DNA from: Ceratotherium simum simum
Taxonomy: Eukaryota > Chordata > Mammalia > Perissodactyla > Rhinocerotidae
Length of the DNA: 64,000 nt
Direction of reading: 5' to 3'
Assembly (NCBI RefSeq): GCF_000283155.1
Contig: NW_004454159.1
Coordinates: 22,147,431-22,211,430, forward strand
Both the position numbers and the translations under genes were made by a program. Below are positions 12,735 through 24,309 of the stretch, one piece after another. The notes under the pieces were generated by a model. That model did not search any database. It saw nothing but the letters and a program-made list of their open reading frames with translations, and had not been told where the DNA came from. Each line of letters begins with the position of its first letter. Within the stretch, counting starts at the first letter, position 1.

Positions 12735-13032
12735 CCTCTGAGGAAAGCCAGCTGCCATGTTGTGAGCTGCCCTATGGAGAGGCCAACATGGTAAGGAACT
12801 GATGTCTCCAACCAACAGCCAGTGAGGATCTGAGGCCCCCTGAGTGAGCTTGGAAGCTGATCTTCCCCCAGTCAACCCTTAAGAAGGCTAAAGGTTCAGC
12901 CACCACCTTGATTTTAGCCTAGTGAGAGACCATGCGGCAGAGGCAACCAGATGAGCTGGGCCTGACGCACAGAAGCTGTGAGATAAGATTTGTTGACTTA
13001 AGTTACCAAGTTATTCAGTAATAGAGAACTAA
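12735..13032 (+). repeat. MaLR-type LTR, 3' part
   Basis: ACCTTGATTTTAGCCTAGTG, GCTGTGAGATAAGATTTGTT and AATAGAGAACTAAC are the 3' portion of a MaLR LTR. Confidence 0.55.
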
Positions 13033-13034
13033 CA

Positions 13035-15109
13035 GCTCATAGATGAATTTTTTCTTTTAGCTTTTCCTCGATATCCAGGTTCAAAGAAATACTTTAGGAA
13101 TATAATGCTTACTAAAGGCACTAGGTTTGCATTTTATGATGACTCCAGAAAAGTAAGCTCAAAGACTAGGTCCTCTTACCATAGAAACTGAAAAGCAAGT
13201 AAATTGTCAAAGTATTTTGAACTGAAATAATAAAACAAATGCTTGAAAATTCTTTCCACTGTTATGCACCACTCTGAAATATATTAAAACGTAAAGAATA
13301 CATTCGGTTCAGCACACATTGGCATTTATACACATGCCCATTGTGGGGTTAGGTGCAGGGTGATCGCACATAGCCCTGTCTCTAGGAGCTTGCAATCAAG
13401 TTTACGGTTGTCACTACCAGATATTTCCACAGTGTTAACATCACCATTTCACAGTCCCGGAGAAAGTTCCTAATTCCCTCTAAGAAGATTTCTTCAGTTT
13501 GAATTAAAACTACCAGTTCTGGTATTGGCGTTTGCTCTTATAAAAAGTCAGATAAGCAGGATGATAAACCATGAATTGGGTCTAGAATATGGATCTGAAG
13601 CAAAATAAGGACTGAGAAATCATCCCTTTCATTTACCTGAAAAATTACACCAGGAGCAAAGAAGTTATAAATGTTGTTTAAGATTCCGGAGCTAAGCAGT
13701 TATATGGGACTATAGAGGATGGTTTACTCAGTGCAGGCACCTGCCTACTGATAAACAGCTGGAGGCAAAACAAAAAATATCCCCTGAAACATTGAAATGG
13801 CAGCAAAGCAAATAGTTCTGTTTATGGAGGGAAAAGGGCCCCAAATAAACATATAAATAAACCAAAAAGAAGAAGCACTGACATAATCATGAGCACTTCT
13901 CACATAAAGAGACCTGGATTTCTGCAAATTATATTTACTTAGCGAAATGTGAATGCAATATTGCTCATGCTTACCTGAAGAACCAGGAAGCAAATGAGCC
14001 TAGAATTAAACCAGATATGCTGGCTAGAATGCCTTTAAAACTTGCTTTCAGAGTCATCAAAATTGTTTGGAAAACCAATGATCTAATAACCATGGAAAAC
14101 CAAAGCTCCTAATAAATATTGTTTATTTCTAGTTTCAGCTTCTAATCTGTGATGTATGTACACATACACTATCAGTAGTCTCAGCATTGAGGATTTGTTC
14201 CTCAAGAGACCTCCATCGCTTTCCCAGAGCATTTACGGCTCTATATGTGTCCTTCCTCTCTACACTATGAACCCCCTGAGAGCTGTCTAATTCATTTTTT
14301 TAATCTCCAACTAGCCAAATTCCTGGCACATAGTAGATGATCAAAATCTGCCAATTGAACAAATAAATGATAGAGTAAAGGAGCTGAAGGAGAACCTGTG
14401 TGAAGCCTCAATAGCATAATCCTTCATCAGACGACAGTCTCACGGGACCATCACGTCCCCTCAAAGAACCACCATCCACAATGTGAACTGAAGGGGGTTC
14501 CCCTTGGATGGGAACTCTTCTCTAAAGCTGCTACCATCACCTTGAATCTTGGACTGCTGTTTCTACCCTGCCTTCTCTATCCACGTTTTCTGTCTACCCC
14601 TTCTCTGCTGGGGTGGGGTTTCCAACATAGTATTACCATGACTGGGTGAGCAGATAGAGCAGAGAGATAGACGCTTCCCAGCTTTCTGTCACTGAGGGCT
14701 CAACTGTTACCCAGAGTCATTTTTATCTTGTATCAGGATTTGATAAAAATTAATCAGAGCCCAATAAACTCAACAAGAAGCAAACATTTATTTAACTTAT
14801 CCTATTAAACCTAGTGTATTCAGGAAGTCTTCATTGTTAAAGAACTTTTGTAATATTGTCATGAGCAGGATGTCCTGACTGAGGAGGAATGACTTACTAG
14901 GGGATCATTTAAAAAGGATGGCCTATAAATATCTATAGAGATATTGACACATGAGCACTTTCCCAACTTTGGCTCAAAGCACAATGCCATGGCTGCGCCT
15001 AGATCTTTCTTACTACCATTCCACTGAAAGTCTTAAAGCATATCTACTGATTCTCATGTGACTTCTGAAGGAGGAAGCCACCACTTTACAAAATGGGGAA
15101 CTGAACTGC
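13035..15109. other. Intergenic, nothing beyond an L2 fragment
   Basis: Unique AT-rich DNA apart from the L2 piece at 14230-14375. No exon-like stretch was found. Confidence 0.45.
14230..14375 (+). repeat. L2 3' end fragment
   Basis: TGAACCCCCTGAGAGCTGTC and CCTGGCACATAGTAGATGAT match the L2 3' end. Confidence 0.6.
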
Positions 15110-15117
15110 CATAAGTG

Positions 15118-15302
15118 GTTTTTTTTTGGCTGAGGAAGATTTGCCCTGAGCTAACATCTCTGCCAGTCTTCTTCTATTTTGTATGTGGGTCGCCGCCACA
15201 GCATGGCGGCCAACAAGTGGTGTAGGTCTACGTCCAGGAACTGAACCCTGGCTGCCAAGCAGAGTGCGCCAAACTTAACCACTAGGCCATGGGGCCAGTC
15301 CA
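15118..15302 (-). repeat. ERE SINE, minus orientation
   Basis: T-rich tail, GAGGAAGATTTGCCCTGAGC, GCCACAGCATGGCGG and ACTAGGCCATGGGGCCAG. An 8-bp duplication CATAAGTG flanks it at 15110-15117 and 15303-15310. Confidence 0.85.
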
Positions 15303-15574
15303 CATAAGTGTTTTCTTAATCTGGGACATAGATGGTAAAATAAATGATTCCTTCATGACAGACAGTTGTTAATCAATCATGGAGTTCACTTCTGTTAGGC
15401 CTGGGCGTGACCCAGAATCCTTTTCAATACAGCTAAGTGTAGCTACACCAAAAGGGTGGCATGTGAGAAGATATACATTTGCCATCCCTAAGGACACAGG
15501 GGCAAATGCTAGTTGTGGCTATGGAGACATTTTTCTGCGGGTATCTTAGTAACAGGCGCATGAAAATTTTTCAG

Positions 15575-15660
15575 ATGAGTGTCCTGAAACTCAGTGAGAC
15601 TGTCAGTTGACCAAGGTCACGCAGCAAGTGGAAGGCAGAGCACAGTTTGAATATGGAATG
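15575..15660 (-). repeat. MIR fragment, reverse orientation
   Basis: CCAAGGTCACGCAGCAAGTG followed by CAGTTTGAATATGG, a diverged reverse MIR. Confidence 0.5.
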
Positions 15661-16283
15661 TCTCACCTGAAGCTCTTCAACAGGAGTGGGTGGCTTTTCT
15701 TTTCACCTCAATGTTGTGTTCCATAGTCCTAAGAGAGAGGATCTGGGAGAGACAAGTAGAGCTAAATCTCAATGTCTTTCCTGATTATAAATTGCCGTTC
15801 TCTAACCTCTTTGCCAACTTACAGTTAGACAGCCATTACTTTATGTGCAAACGTCTTGCTGTCTAGAGCCCTAAGTCCATGGTCTTATATGCACCATTCT
15901 CCATTCTTGGCACATGCTCTTCTCTATTTCCTGAACTATGAATCTGCAAAACTATTTTCATCATGAAGTCTTTTATAATGAGCTCTAGGCTCTTGATTTG
16001 GAGAATATATCTGAAAAACATAAAAGACTAAAATTAAGAAGTGAATGTGTGAATGAACAAATAATTTTGCAAATAGTTGAAAACAAAATCAGAATCTGAG
16101 TAGTTTTACAGGAAAGATCTTACCAAATACGTATTTTAAAAACTATTCCAGAGCAAAAGAAAAGTGGAGAGCTTCTCATCTCATTTCATGAGGCTAGACA
16201 AAATTCCTGATGCCAACTCGAGAAGGGAGCAAAACAAACAAGCAAACACACAAGAAAAAACAACAACAAAACTAAAACATACC

Positions 16284-16549
16284 TGGGGCTGGCCCGGTGG
16301 CATAGTGGTTAAGTTTGCGCACTCCACTTCAGTGGCCTGGGGTTCCTGGGTTTGAATCCCGGGTGCTGACCTACACGCTGCTCATCAAGCCATGCTGTGA
16401 CAGCATCCCACATACAAAAATAGAGGAAGATTGGTGTAGATGTCAGCTCAGGAACAATCTTCCTCAAGCAAAAAGAGGAAGATTGGCAACAGACATTAGT
16501 TCAGGGCCAATCTTCCTCACACACACACACAAAAAAACACCAACCCAAA
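16284..16549 (+). repeat. ERE SINE, plus orientation
   Basis: Begins GGGGCTGGCCCGGTGGCATA, with tRNA-like A and B boxes (TGGTTAAG, GGGTTTGAATCCC) and the body CATGCTGTGACAGCATCC. It ends in a CA/A-rich tail. Near-identical flanks AAACTAAAACAYACC (16269-16283 and 16550-16564) are the target duplication. The two short ORFs over it are SINE-derived. Confidence 0.88.
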
Positions 16550-16989
16550 AAACTAAAACACACCAAAGAGCTCCCACCACTTTCATCTGGTCACCTTCCT
16601 GAGGACTTGCTCTAGTACCTCAGAGCTTAGGTCTCATTAGTGATCTCATCAGTGGAATGAGCCTGCTTTGGGATTTGTTGGTCCACTTGGTGGGCGGTGG
16701 TGACGAAAGGGAAAGGGATTAGAGCTCAGCTAGCATCTCTCACCATCAAAGAGAATGAGTTATTGTTTTAAGTGGGAGCATTGTCTCTGCCAGAAAAATA
16801 ATTCAATTGCTGATAGAAAGAGCCCCCTCTCCCCAACAGGAATTAGCTCAAGACACCAAATAAATGTTTTCTATGTAGCAAGACCAGCATTTATTTACAC
16901 TAGGACATCTTCAGGGTAAGAAGGGCCTTGTCATTCTAGCTGGTTGACAACCAGAAGGCCATATTAGATTTCTGGATTAGTAGCAAGGA

Positions 16990-17165
16990 CATTGAACCGG
17001 GAGGAATCAGAAGGCCTACTTGGAGTCCTAACTACATCCCTCATGAGCTCTCAGAGCTTTGGGAAGTCATTTAACACCTGGAATCCTATCTCTTTATCTG
17101 TAAACAGGTGATGAGGTTACCTAAGGCTGACCTCATGGAATGTTGAGAATCAAATAGGACAACAG
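16990..17165 (+). repeat. MIR SINE
   Basis: GGGAAGTCATTTAACACCTG and CTCTTTATCTGTAAACAGG: MIR core. Confidence 0.55.
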
Positions 17166-17254
17166 GAAAGGACTTTAGAATTTGCAATATGATATTAAAG
17201 AGGACTGTGTGGGGAGGGGAACCTTTAAAAGATATTGATAAAACATATTCGAAG

Positions 17255-17405
17255 TCTATTATTTATTAAATCACTCACTACCTTGTAACCTTGGGCACGT
17301 TACTTAACCTCTATGGGCCGAAGTTTCCTCATCTGCTAAATGGGATTAATACTACCCATCTAATAAAGCTGTTGTGAGGATTAAGTTAGTGTTCTTAAAA
17401 TGCTT
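17255..17405 (+). repeat. MIR SINE
   Basis: GGGCACGTTACTTAACCTCT, CCTCATCTGCTAAATGGG and GCTGTTGTGAGGATTAAG are clear MIR core and 3' motifs. Confidence 0.7.
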
Positions 17406-17409
17406 AGAA

Positions 17410-19839
17410 ATACAAATATTTTTAAATAAAAATATTTATTAAATAAAATAAAAATCAGATTAATGAGGTATCTCAAAAGTTATTTCTTATAAAATTATGG
17501 ATTATTAGGTGATAAAACAACAATAAAACAAGATTTTATGCAAATTATAGCTCATCATTTTTAGTGATTATGAGCCACTTTGCACAGGCATTGTAATCTT
17601 GCGACAGTACCCTATCCTTGGATTTGGTGATGAAGGACTTGCGAAAGCCTGTCTTGAAACACCATCCACACAGAAATGTGACTGTGGTCAACATACCACT
17701 GGCATAGGTCTGGGCTACAGAGTGGACTGCAGAAATTTGGCCTTTATTCTATTCCTGAATGTTCACCTGAGTTAAATTTTCAGTGATCTAGGTCATTGCC
17801 ATTGGATTTGTATGTATTTATGTTCATCAAATTGGGTGACAATGCTTTAGGACTCCTACGTGCTCTAGTTCTTTGGAGTTCATGGTGACATTTGTGGCAC
17901 AGCCGTGCAGAAGAGGTTTGAAGTATAGAACCCCTTCAGTGTTAACCAAACATTTACGGTCACCTTGGACCTGAAGCCATCTCGCTGAACCACTGTCAAA
18001 GATCCATTCTGTTTGGCTTCAACCACACCTTTGCCTTCAACGCCACAAATTTTACAACTGCCTTACTTTCTCACTCAAGACTTTTTCCCCCTCAGAAGAA
18101 ATGCACTCATTCTGCAATTGCAATTTTGTGATCACACATTCGATATGGTATAGAAATGAAATACGCACAAAAGAAGGATAGTCACAGGCAACTTGAAACA
18201 TGCCTCAAGATGTTCCCAAACAAGTTCATAAGCAATTGGAGTTTCACATTGCAAAACTAGCATCAAGCAAACCATCTGTTTACAGGAAAGAATTTTTGAG
18301 CCACCCTTATAATTTTAAATATGGGAGTTTCAACTGGAAACACAAATATTGAATCCTTTTCCTCCGTGTTCTAATTCTATTCCATCAAGACCGACTAGAC
18401 AGGAGTGAACTGTGGTACCCTTTAGGTCCGCCCACCAGCAGCGTCTACCAATGAGAGGCTCATTTACATGGTGGGCTGTCCTTAAGAAGGCGGGGTGGTG
18501 CCTGCTGAATGAGTAGTAGAGGAAATGATCACACTCCTCTGGCCACAGCTGTTTAGGTCAAAGCTTAACACTTGACTCAACCTGGGCTAGATTCTCTGTT
18601 TGAGGAATCTGGAACTTGGACACAGTGACAGTCAGGACCTTGAGTTCAGAGGACATGTTGGATTGTTTGGGGCAGCCCGTTTTCTACAAACACAGTGAAA
18701 CAGATAAAGCTGATCCACAGAAAAGAAAGAAGCAGATGTGCAGGGAGAAGAAGACAGAGCATTTGGCAAGAGGATGAGAAGTAGGAGGGAGACTGAGGTC
18801 GCTTTGGTTCCTAACTGCTTTGCTGTTTTTATTTCCAGGCCTACATGAAGGCTGATGATGCTTCCTGCCTTTGAGTTCTGTGAAAGATCCTTGAGTCCTA
18901 GCGGTATAATCTCCTCCCTCCACCTTACCCTAAATTGAGTGGGTTTTTGTTACTTTTAACCAAATAATCCCCTGACTAGGACAAGTGAGTAGGCAGAACA
19001 TAGTGAGGGGAAGAACTAGTAGACCAATGACTGTCTTGGTCTCATTGTAGCCTTTGTCTGATTGAGTCCTGTTCTCACAAACCTGTCTTCTCAGGTGGGC
19101 TACCTGGTGGTGTGGCAGGGATCAGCCTTTCTCTTTCGGTGTGTGTTCTGTGCTGAGGAAACCAGGTAATCACAAATCTGTATCCATTAATCGATTCTGT
19201 AAATACTTAGCACCTTTCTCATGCTAACACTCTTTGAGAGGCAATGGAGGATGTCTTGATTAATAAAGTCAAGTCTCTCGTCTCTAGGAGCTCAGTGTCA
19301 ATAGGTGAAATATCTTCTTTAATCAGATTTGTGAAGCAAAACAAAATTGTATTTTAATTCTACTGATTTTTAAAAATACTTTTCCTTCTCATTGTGCGGC
19401 ACATATTCTAATGAGAAGGCTCAAGAATGTTTAATATCCAGAAATTAGATAATCAGTTCTTTTTAAAAAGATGTCTGATAGTATGAGTATAGTTTCATAT
19501 ATGTTGTTTATATAGAATATTTTGGTATTTTAAAATACAACTTAAAATTTTGTGGCAAAAAATCCTACAGATCAATTCCACATTAAAATCTCCTTTGCCT
19601 TGGCCGTGTTCAATTTCTTTCCTCAAAAAAATATTTATCTAGTGTTGCTTTTGTGTTTCTGTCAAGAACCCCAGGATCTGAGGCAGGGGCTGTGGAAACT
19701 CGGTATGCCGGTGCCTGGTAACTCAGACAGCAGTGTGTTTCCTCAGGCTTCAGGTGCTGAGGCTCTGGGCAGAGGGAGGGAGTTGGCCTCAATATTCTCC
19801 CTGGATTGTACACTCTGGTAAGGCAGCTCTTAGAAACAA
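17410..19839. other. Intergenic, with a protein-like remnant and a promoter-like patch
   Basis: 17545-18062 minus contains two open stretches that read like real protein (see findings). 18425-18520 has GC-box-like (CCGCCCA, GGCGGGG) and CCAAT-like motifs. The rest is unremarkable AT-rich DNA. Confidence 0.4.
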
Positions 19840-19925
19840 GCAAGGAAAAGGAGAGGGAGGAGGAGGAGAGAAAGAGCCGGAGGAAGAAGAAGAGGAAGGA
19901 GGAGCAGCAGCCGAAGAAATTAAGC
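19840..19925. repeat. GA-rich polypurine tract upstream of the CpG island
   Basis: GGAAAAGGAGAGGGAGGAGG and GGAAGAAGAAGAGGAAGGAG. The Glu/Lys-rich ORFs at 19733-20095 and 19806-19997 are its translation. Confidence 0.8.
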
Positions 19926-20160
19926 CAAAACAAAGGGTTCCATCCGTGGTTGTTTTGCTCCAGGCTCTCCGCTTTGCTGGGTTCCCTGCTGAAATAGAAG
20001 AGCCAGGGATGTCTCAAGCTCTGTCTCCCTCTGGTGACGATTCTTACTATCTCCCGACTCCGGCACAGGCTGTGTGGCCATCCCTGTTTTTCTGAGCAGC
20101 TGAAGCTTCTATTGATAAAAATGCTCCCTCTTTCCCTTGGAAGACTCAAATGGAAGCTTC

Positions 20161-20480
20161 AGTTGGGGCGGCGGCGTAACACCACTAGTGAATGGCACGT
20201 GCCCTCGGGTGCGACTGCCTGGGTTCGAATGCCAGCTCTGCCGCCCGCCGTGAAGCAGCCGGTGCATTATTGAAACTCTCTGCGCCTGTTTGCTCATCGG
20301 CAAATTGAGGGTGCGAGCTGCGTGAAGCCGAGGTTGTTGTGAAGAGTGAACGCGACGCTCCGCGTCGGCGCCTGCGCGTGCCTGGCAGAGAGAGCGCGCG
20401 CCGCTGTGGCTCCCGCCAGAGGCGCTGGGACTGGGATCCGTGAAGGCACTCTTGTCCTTAGGGAGCTGGGCTTTTCCGAC
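20161..20480. promoter_or_regulatory. Compact CpG island in intergenic DNA, overlapping a MIR
   Basis: By hand count about 32 CpG dinucleotides fall in 20161-20460, GC content is well above the surroundings, and the observed/expected ratio is near 1. It is the only such stretch outside young SINEs in this otherwise CpG-depleted window. It includes a recognisable MIR (about 20195-20345) that is CpG-rich where most MIRs have lost their CpGs. A purine-rich tract lies about 250 bp upstream. It could be the promoter of an unannotated non-coding transcript. No TATA box or certain start site is visible, so direction is unknown. Confidence 0.5.
20195..20345 (+). repeat. MIR SINE, CpG-rich copy
   Basis: MIR-type order: tRNA-like part (GCGACTGCCTGGGTTCGAATG), then the core (GCCTGTTTGCTCATCGGCAAA), then the GTTGTTGTGAAGAG segment. 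It retains many CpGs, unlike the other MIR copies here. Confidence 0.65.
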
Positions 20481-20659
20481 AAGCCAAAGGCATCCTATGA
20501 AAGGTCGGGGGTGTACACATTAGGAGTCACTTTCCTTGTGGAACTTCAGAGCTTGTATTTTCAAATCAGATCCCAGATGGTACAAAGTATATGAAAAACA
20601 AACAAAAAATTCCCCAGATCCTGGTCACCAGAAGAATTTAGAAATTTCTATCTCAGGGA

Positions 20660-20880
20660 GATTCTGGAGTCTGACTCTTTGGGTCAAATCCTGATTCTAC
20701 CACTTTTCAGCTGTTTGACTTTGGGCAGATTATTTGGCTTTTCTGAGCCTTAGTCTCTGAGTCCTCTGTAAAGTGGGGGGTAAGATGGCTCCCCACCCCT
20801 ACAGTGTCTTGGGACTGTTAAATGAGATCATCCTCATGAAGCACCCAGTAAATGCTTGTGCACAGGAAGCCCTCAGTGTA
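20660..20880 (+). repeat. MIR SINE
   Basis: AATCCTGATTCTACCACTT, GAGCCTTAGTCTCTGAGTCC and CACCCAGTAAATGCTTG follow MIR order. Confidence 0.65.
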
Positions 20881-21059
20881 TGTTACATATTATCAACTCC
20901 AATCCAATCTGAGCTTTTCACTCTCCAAGGAAGGCTGAGCCCAGCATCAAGGGAGAAAGCTTGCTAACTGTAGAGTAATTTCTGAAGCAATCAGGTTAGC
21001 AGGAATGAAGCCTGCTTTCCTTTTTTTTTTTTTTTTTTAAAAAAAAAGTGTTTTTCAGA

Positions 21060-21235
21060 ATTAACTGTATATTCAAATTGCCTAGAGAGCTTTAAAAAAT
21101 GTTAAAACCCAGTCTCTACCCTGGGAGGTTCTTATGTAATTAATCTGGGGTGTGGCCTGAGGTTGAGATTTACAAAAGCTCCCCAGAAGATGATAATGTG
21201 CAGCCAAGGCTGGCAACCACTGCCTTAGGAGTATC
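21060..21235 (+). repeat. MER5A-like DNA transposon remnant
   Basis: AATTGCCTAGAGAGCTTTAA, CCCAGTCTCTACCCTGG and CTGGCAACCACTGCC match the hAT-Charlie MER5 layout. Confidence 0.6.
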
Positions 21236-22004
21236 TTCTACACACCTGCATGATGTTTGGGTTTTCTCCTTTTTTTTGCACCTTCATGCAAAATCTGCTA
21301 AGGTGTACAAGCTAAAAAGAAATTTAAGGACAGAACATTTGAAATCAGAGCAGCTTGACTGGCTTTTCAGAAACAGGAAAACAATGGGAAAGGACAGCTC
21401 AAGTCCCACCAAGTACTTTTGCAAACTGTGATGCTCTTCGGGAGGATAACCTGTCCCCCTTCTCTTTGAAATCCCCTTCACTTACACAGAGGCCAGAAGT
21501 CCTCTGCTATCCCACAGAGATCCAAAACCTGGGATCAGTTGTATGCACATGTGCACACGTGAACCCAGGTCAACAGCCAACATCAAGGGAGGAATCTTCC
21601 TGAAAGATATGAAGAAACTTTTAGGAAACGGGTGGAGTGAGGGTCACCAGGAAGAATCTGCCTCTATATCTCTGGTAAGGGACTTTAGATGGAAGCCACT
21701 GGTGTTATATTTGTCTGAGGCCCAGAGCCCGTCTGGGAATAGCTTAGGGTCAGGCGGTGGCCATCGACCAGCTCTCTCAGGGATGAGCCTCTCAGATGAG
21801 TGGGGATTTGGGGTTGATGGTGGGAGTACAGCAAGCAAGGGCTCCCTTTCCAACCAAGGAGGTGCAGGTGCAGGGAAAGATGTCATCTTAAGGGAAGAGT
21901 GGGAGGATATATCTAGTGTGTCTGGGGACAGCAATTAGCAATTAGATGGAAGGCAGTTTTCTAGTACAACCCTGAAGTGTCACTTGTCTCATTTTCCAGT
22001 CCAG

Positions 22005-22215
22005 AGCATGGACTCTGCAGTCAGATTACCTAAATTTGAATCTCAGCTTTGCCACTTACTTTGTGACCTTGGTGTACCACTTAACCTCTCAATGCCTCAG
22101 TTTTCCCATCTGTAAAATGGCAATGTTAATAGCACTCACTCCACAGAATTGTTGGAAGGCTTAAATAAAGTAATCAATGGCAAGTGCTTTGAATAGTGTT
22201 TAGGACATGCTGAGG
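22005..22215 (+). repeat. MIR SINE, well preserved
   Basis: GAGCATGGACTCTGCAGTCA, CAGTTTTCCCATCTGTAAAA and GAATTGTTGGAAGGCTTAAA. Confidence 0.75.
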
Positions 22216-24032
22216 AACACATTCAGTGTCAATATTTTTATTATTTCTGATCCAGCTCTGAAGAAACATTTTTAGGTCTTAAAAAGGGAAAATCTCATTA
22301 AAACACAAGTGACTACAATGAAAGGGGTTGCACACGAAGAGAGTGATCTGTGGTTTGGGAGAATTCTCACACCCCTGCCATGAGGACCCTTCCTCTAACT
22401 TCACCAGCAGAAGTGTTGGAAAGGCTCAATGGCTGAGATCAAGCTAGGAAAAGAATTTCAATGTCAGGGCAAAGCCAGCTGGTGTCCTCCAAAGTGACAG
22501 CAGGGGATGCTGCAGGGAAAAACACAGGCAGAGCTGCAATCTTTTTTCCTCGGAGAACTTTTTGTGCCATAGGAGAATGCCCTAGCTAACCAGGTTCTAC
22601 TTTTAGGAATTAGTTCCTAGCAATTTTGTTGTAGGGGGTACTGAAAATGACTATCTCCATCGTTAGGACTTGTAGCCCGTTTTTCCGTTTAGGTGGACCC
22701 GAGTATCGACCAGCGGGTCCCCAGCTGGTCCCTGAACACGAGGCCCATTAAACCTAGAGGCAGAGTGAGTGCTCCCATTGTACCATCTTTGGGGGCAATT
22801 CTGCTGCACAAAGGAGTATGTGTAACTTCCTAAGAGCAACTCCAGGGGTCTTGGAGCTTTTGGAATGCGAGGTGAGATGAAGCCCCTAAGGAGAGACCCA
22901 GGCCCTCATCATTTGCTGTGACAAACCAACAAGCTCTGTGGCTTTTGTCACATTGCTCTGGGGAAGGTGGGCCAGATCCCTGTTGATCACCAGGGTCAGG
23001 CAGGACAGTTAGATATTTGGTCAAATGACCAATTCCAGGTCCACTTAAGCAGTGATTTAAGAGTTAATAAATTCCCCAAATATCTTCAGTCCAGAAATAG
23101 TAAGAATCAGATTCAAAGTGTAGCATGATAAAAGAAAAAGCTATTTCAGAGTCTCTGTTAATGAGGGCATCATATGAAGTTTTCCCAGAAAAGGTTTTTT
23201 AAGAGGCTTCAAAGTTTTAAAAATTAATTAACATTTTACATTCAGCATCCCACAGATTTCACATCTGCCTCTGACTTTCTTACTAATTAGAAAAGCTGCT
23301 GGTGGAGGAATTGTTAGATGTTTGCATAGTACAAATTGGGGCATAATTAGAAGGCAGGGTGTGTGCTAATGAGCAGCAAGGCTGATAAACCAGTGTTTAC
23401 ACCAACAGAGAATCTTTCTTCTCAAGGTTCTTTGAGCTCGTTTCTATTAGGATCCTATATGACTGTAGGTACACATGCCTTTTGATAGTTGGGTAGGAGT
23501 TGTTTGAAACTATACAATCTTCAGAGAGAAGACTTGCCTCTGAAGTCTTTTAGGCTTAAAATCCAATGAGAATATTGCAGCCATGCAATACCTGTTCTCA
23601 GGTATAATCAGGTTAGACCTAGTACCACTTTCATTACCATCTGACAGTTACTTTGGAATGCTTCTAGATATGCATCTTAAAGGGTCTCTTTTCTTTGTGG
23701 AACCTCCAGCCTGGCAGGGACTGAACAGGTCCGGCTCTCATGGAATGCAAAGCAGGGGCCAAGCTGAGTATTATATGGCCCCAGCTGTAGTTCCCATCAT
23801 TATTGGTCAGCCATTTTGTCTTTGTGATCTTCCTTAGGCACTGAAGACAGCCTGCTGATTCAATATGGAACAAATACGGTGCACGAGCTGTTCGGCTAAC
23901 ACACAGTAGTTTGTAATAGAAGGTAACAAGTGAAATGTAAGGCATTTCACCTGCCCACAGAAAGTAACTATCTTATTGAAGAAATAAAATATACACTGAA
24001 AACCAGTACCATGTAGGAGATGAGTAGTTGTC
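22216..24032. other. Intergenic unique sequence with homeobox-type TAATTA motifs
   Basis: No repeat I can name. 23215-23390 holds several TAATTA/TAATGA motifs in a region that could be a conserved enhancer. 22670-22760 is mildly CpG-enriched. Confidence 0.35.
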
Positions 24033-24049
24033 AAAATGAGGCCTCTGTG

Positions 24050-24292
24050 GGGGCCGGCCCGGTGGCGCAAGCGGTTAAGTGCGCGCGCCCTGCTGCGGCG
24101 GCTCGGGTTCGCCACTTCAGATCCCAGGCACACACTGGCACACCGCTTGGCAAGCCATGCTGTGGTGGCATCCCATATAAAGTGGAGGAAGATGGGCATG
24201 GATGTCCATGTCCAGTCCACGGCCAGTCTTCCTCAGCAAAAAGAGGAGGATTGGCAGATGTTAGCTCAGGGCTGATCTTCCTCACAAAAAAA
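24050..24292 (+). repeat. ERE SINE, young CpG-rich copy
   Basis: Begins GGGGGCCGGCCCGGTGGCGC with tRNA-like boxes and many intact CpGs, and ends in a pure A run. It is flanked by a perfect 17-bp duplication, AAAATGAGGCCTCTGTG, at 24033-24049 and 24293-24309. CpG retention and the perfect duplication point to recent insertion. ORFs 24020-24310 and 24031-24477 overlap it and are not genes. Confidence 0.92.
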
Positions 24293-24309
24293 AAAATGAG
24301 GCCTCTGTG

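Noticed and set aside
12329..12811. 160-codon minus ORF
   Set aside because: AT-rich with low-complexity Tyr/Ile stretch and no domain; likely chance.
16284..16549. tRNA-like A and B boxes
   Set aside because: They belong to ERE SINE heads; no cloverleaf or intact tRNA gene is present here or in the other EREs.
19610..20149. 179-codon minus ORF next to the CpG island
   Set aside because: Composition is driven by the GA/CT-rich tract (Ser/Phe/Leu runs). No domain; plus-strand ORFs cover the same bases.
21543..21938. 131-codon plus ORF
   Set aside because: No recognisable family, no exon boundaries, and an antisense ORF of similar length over the same bases.
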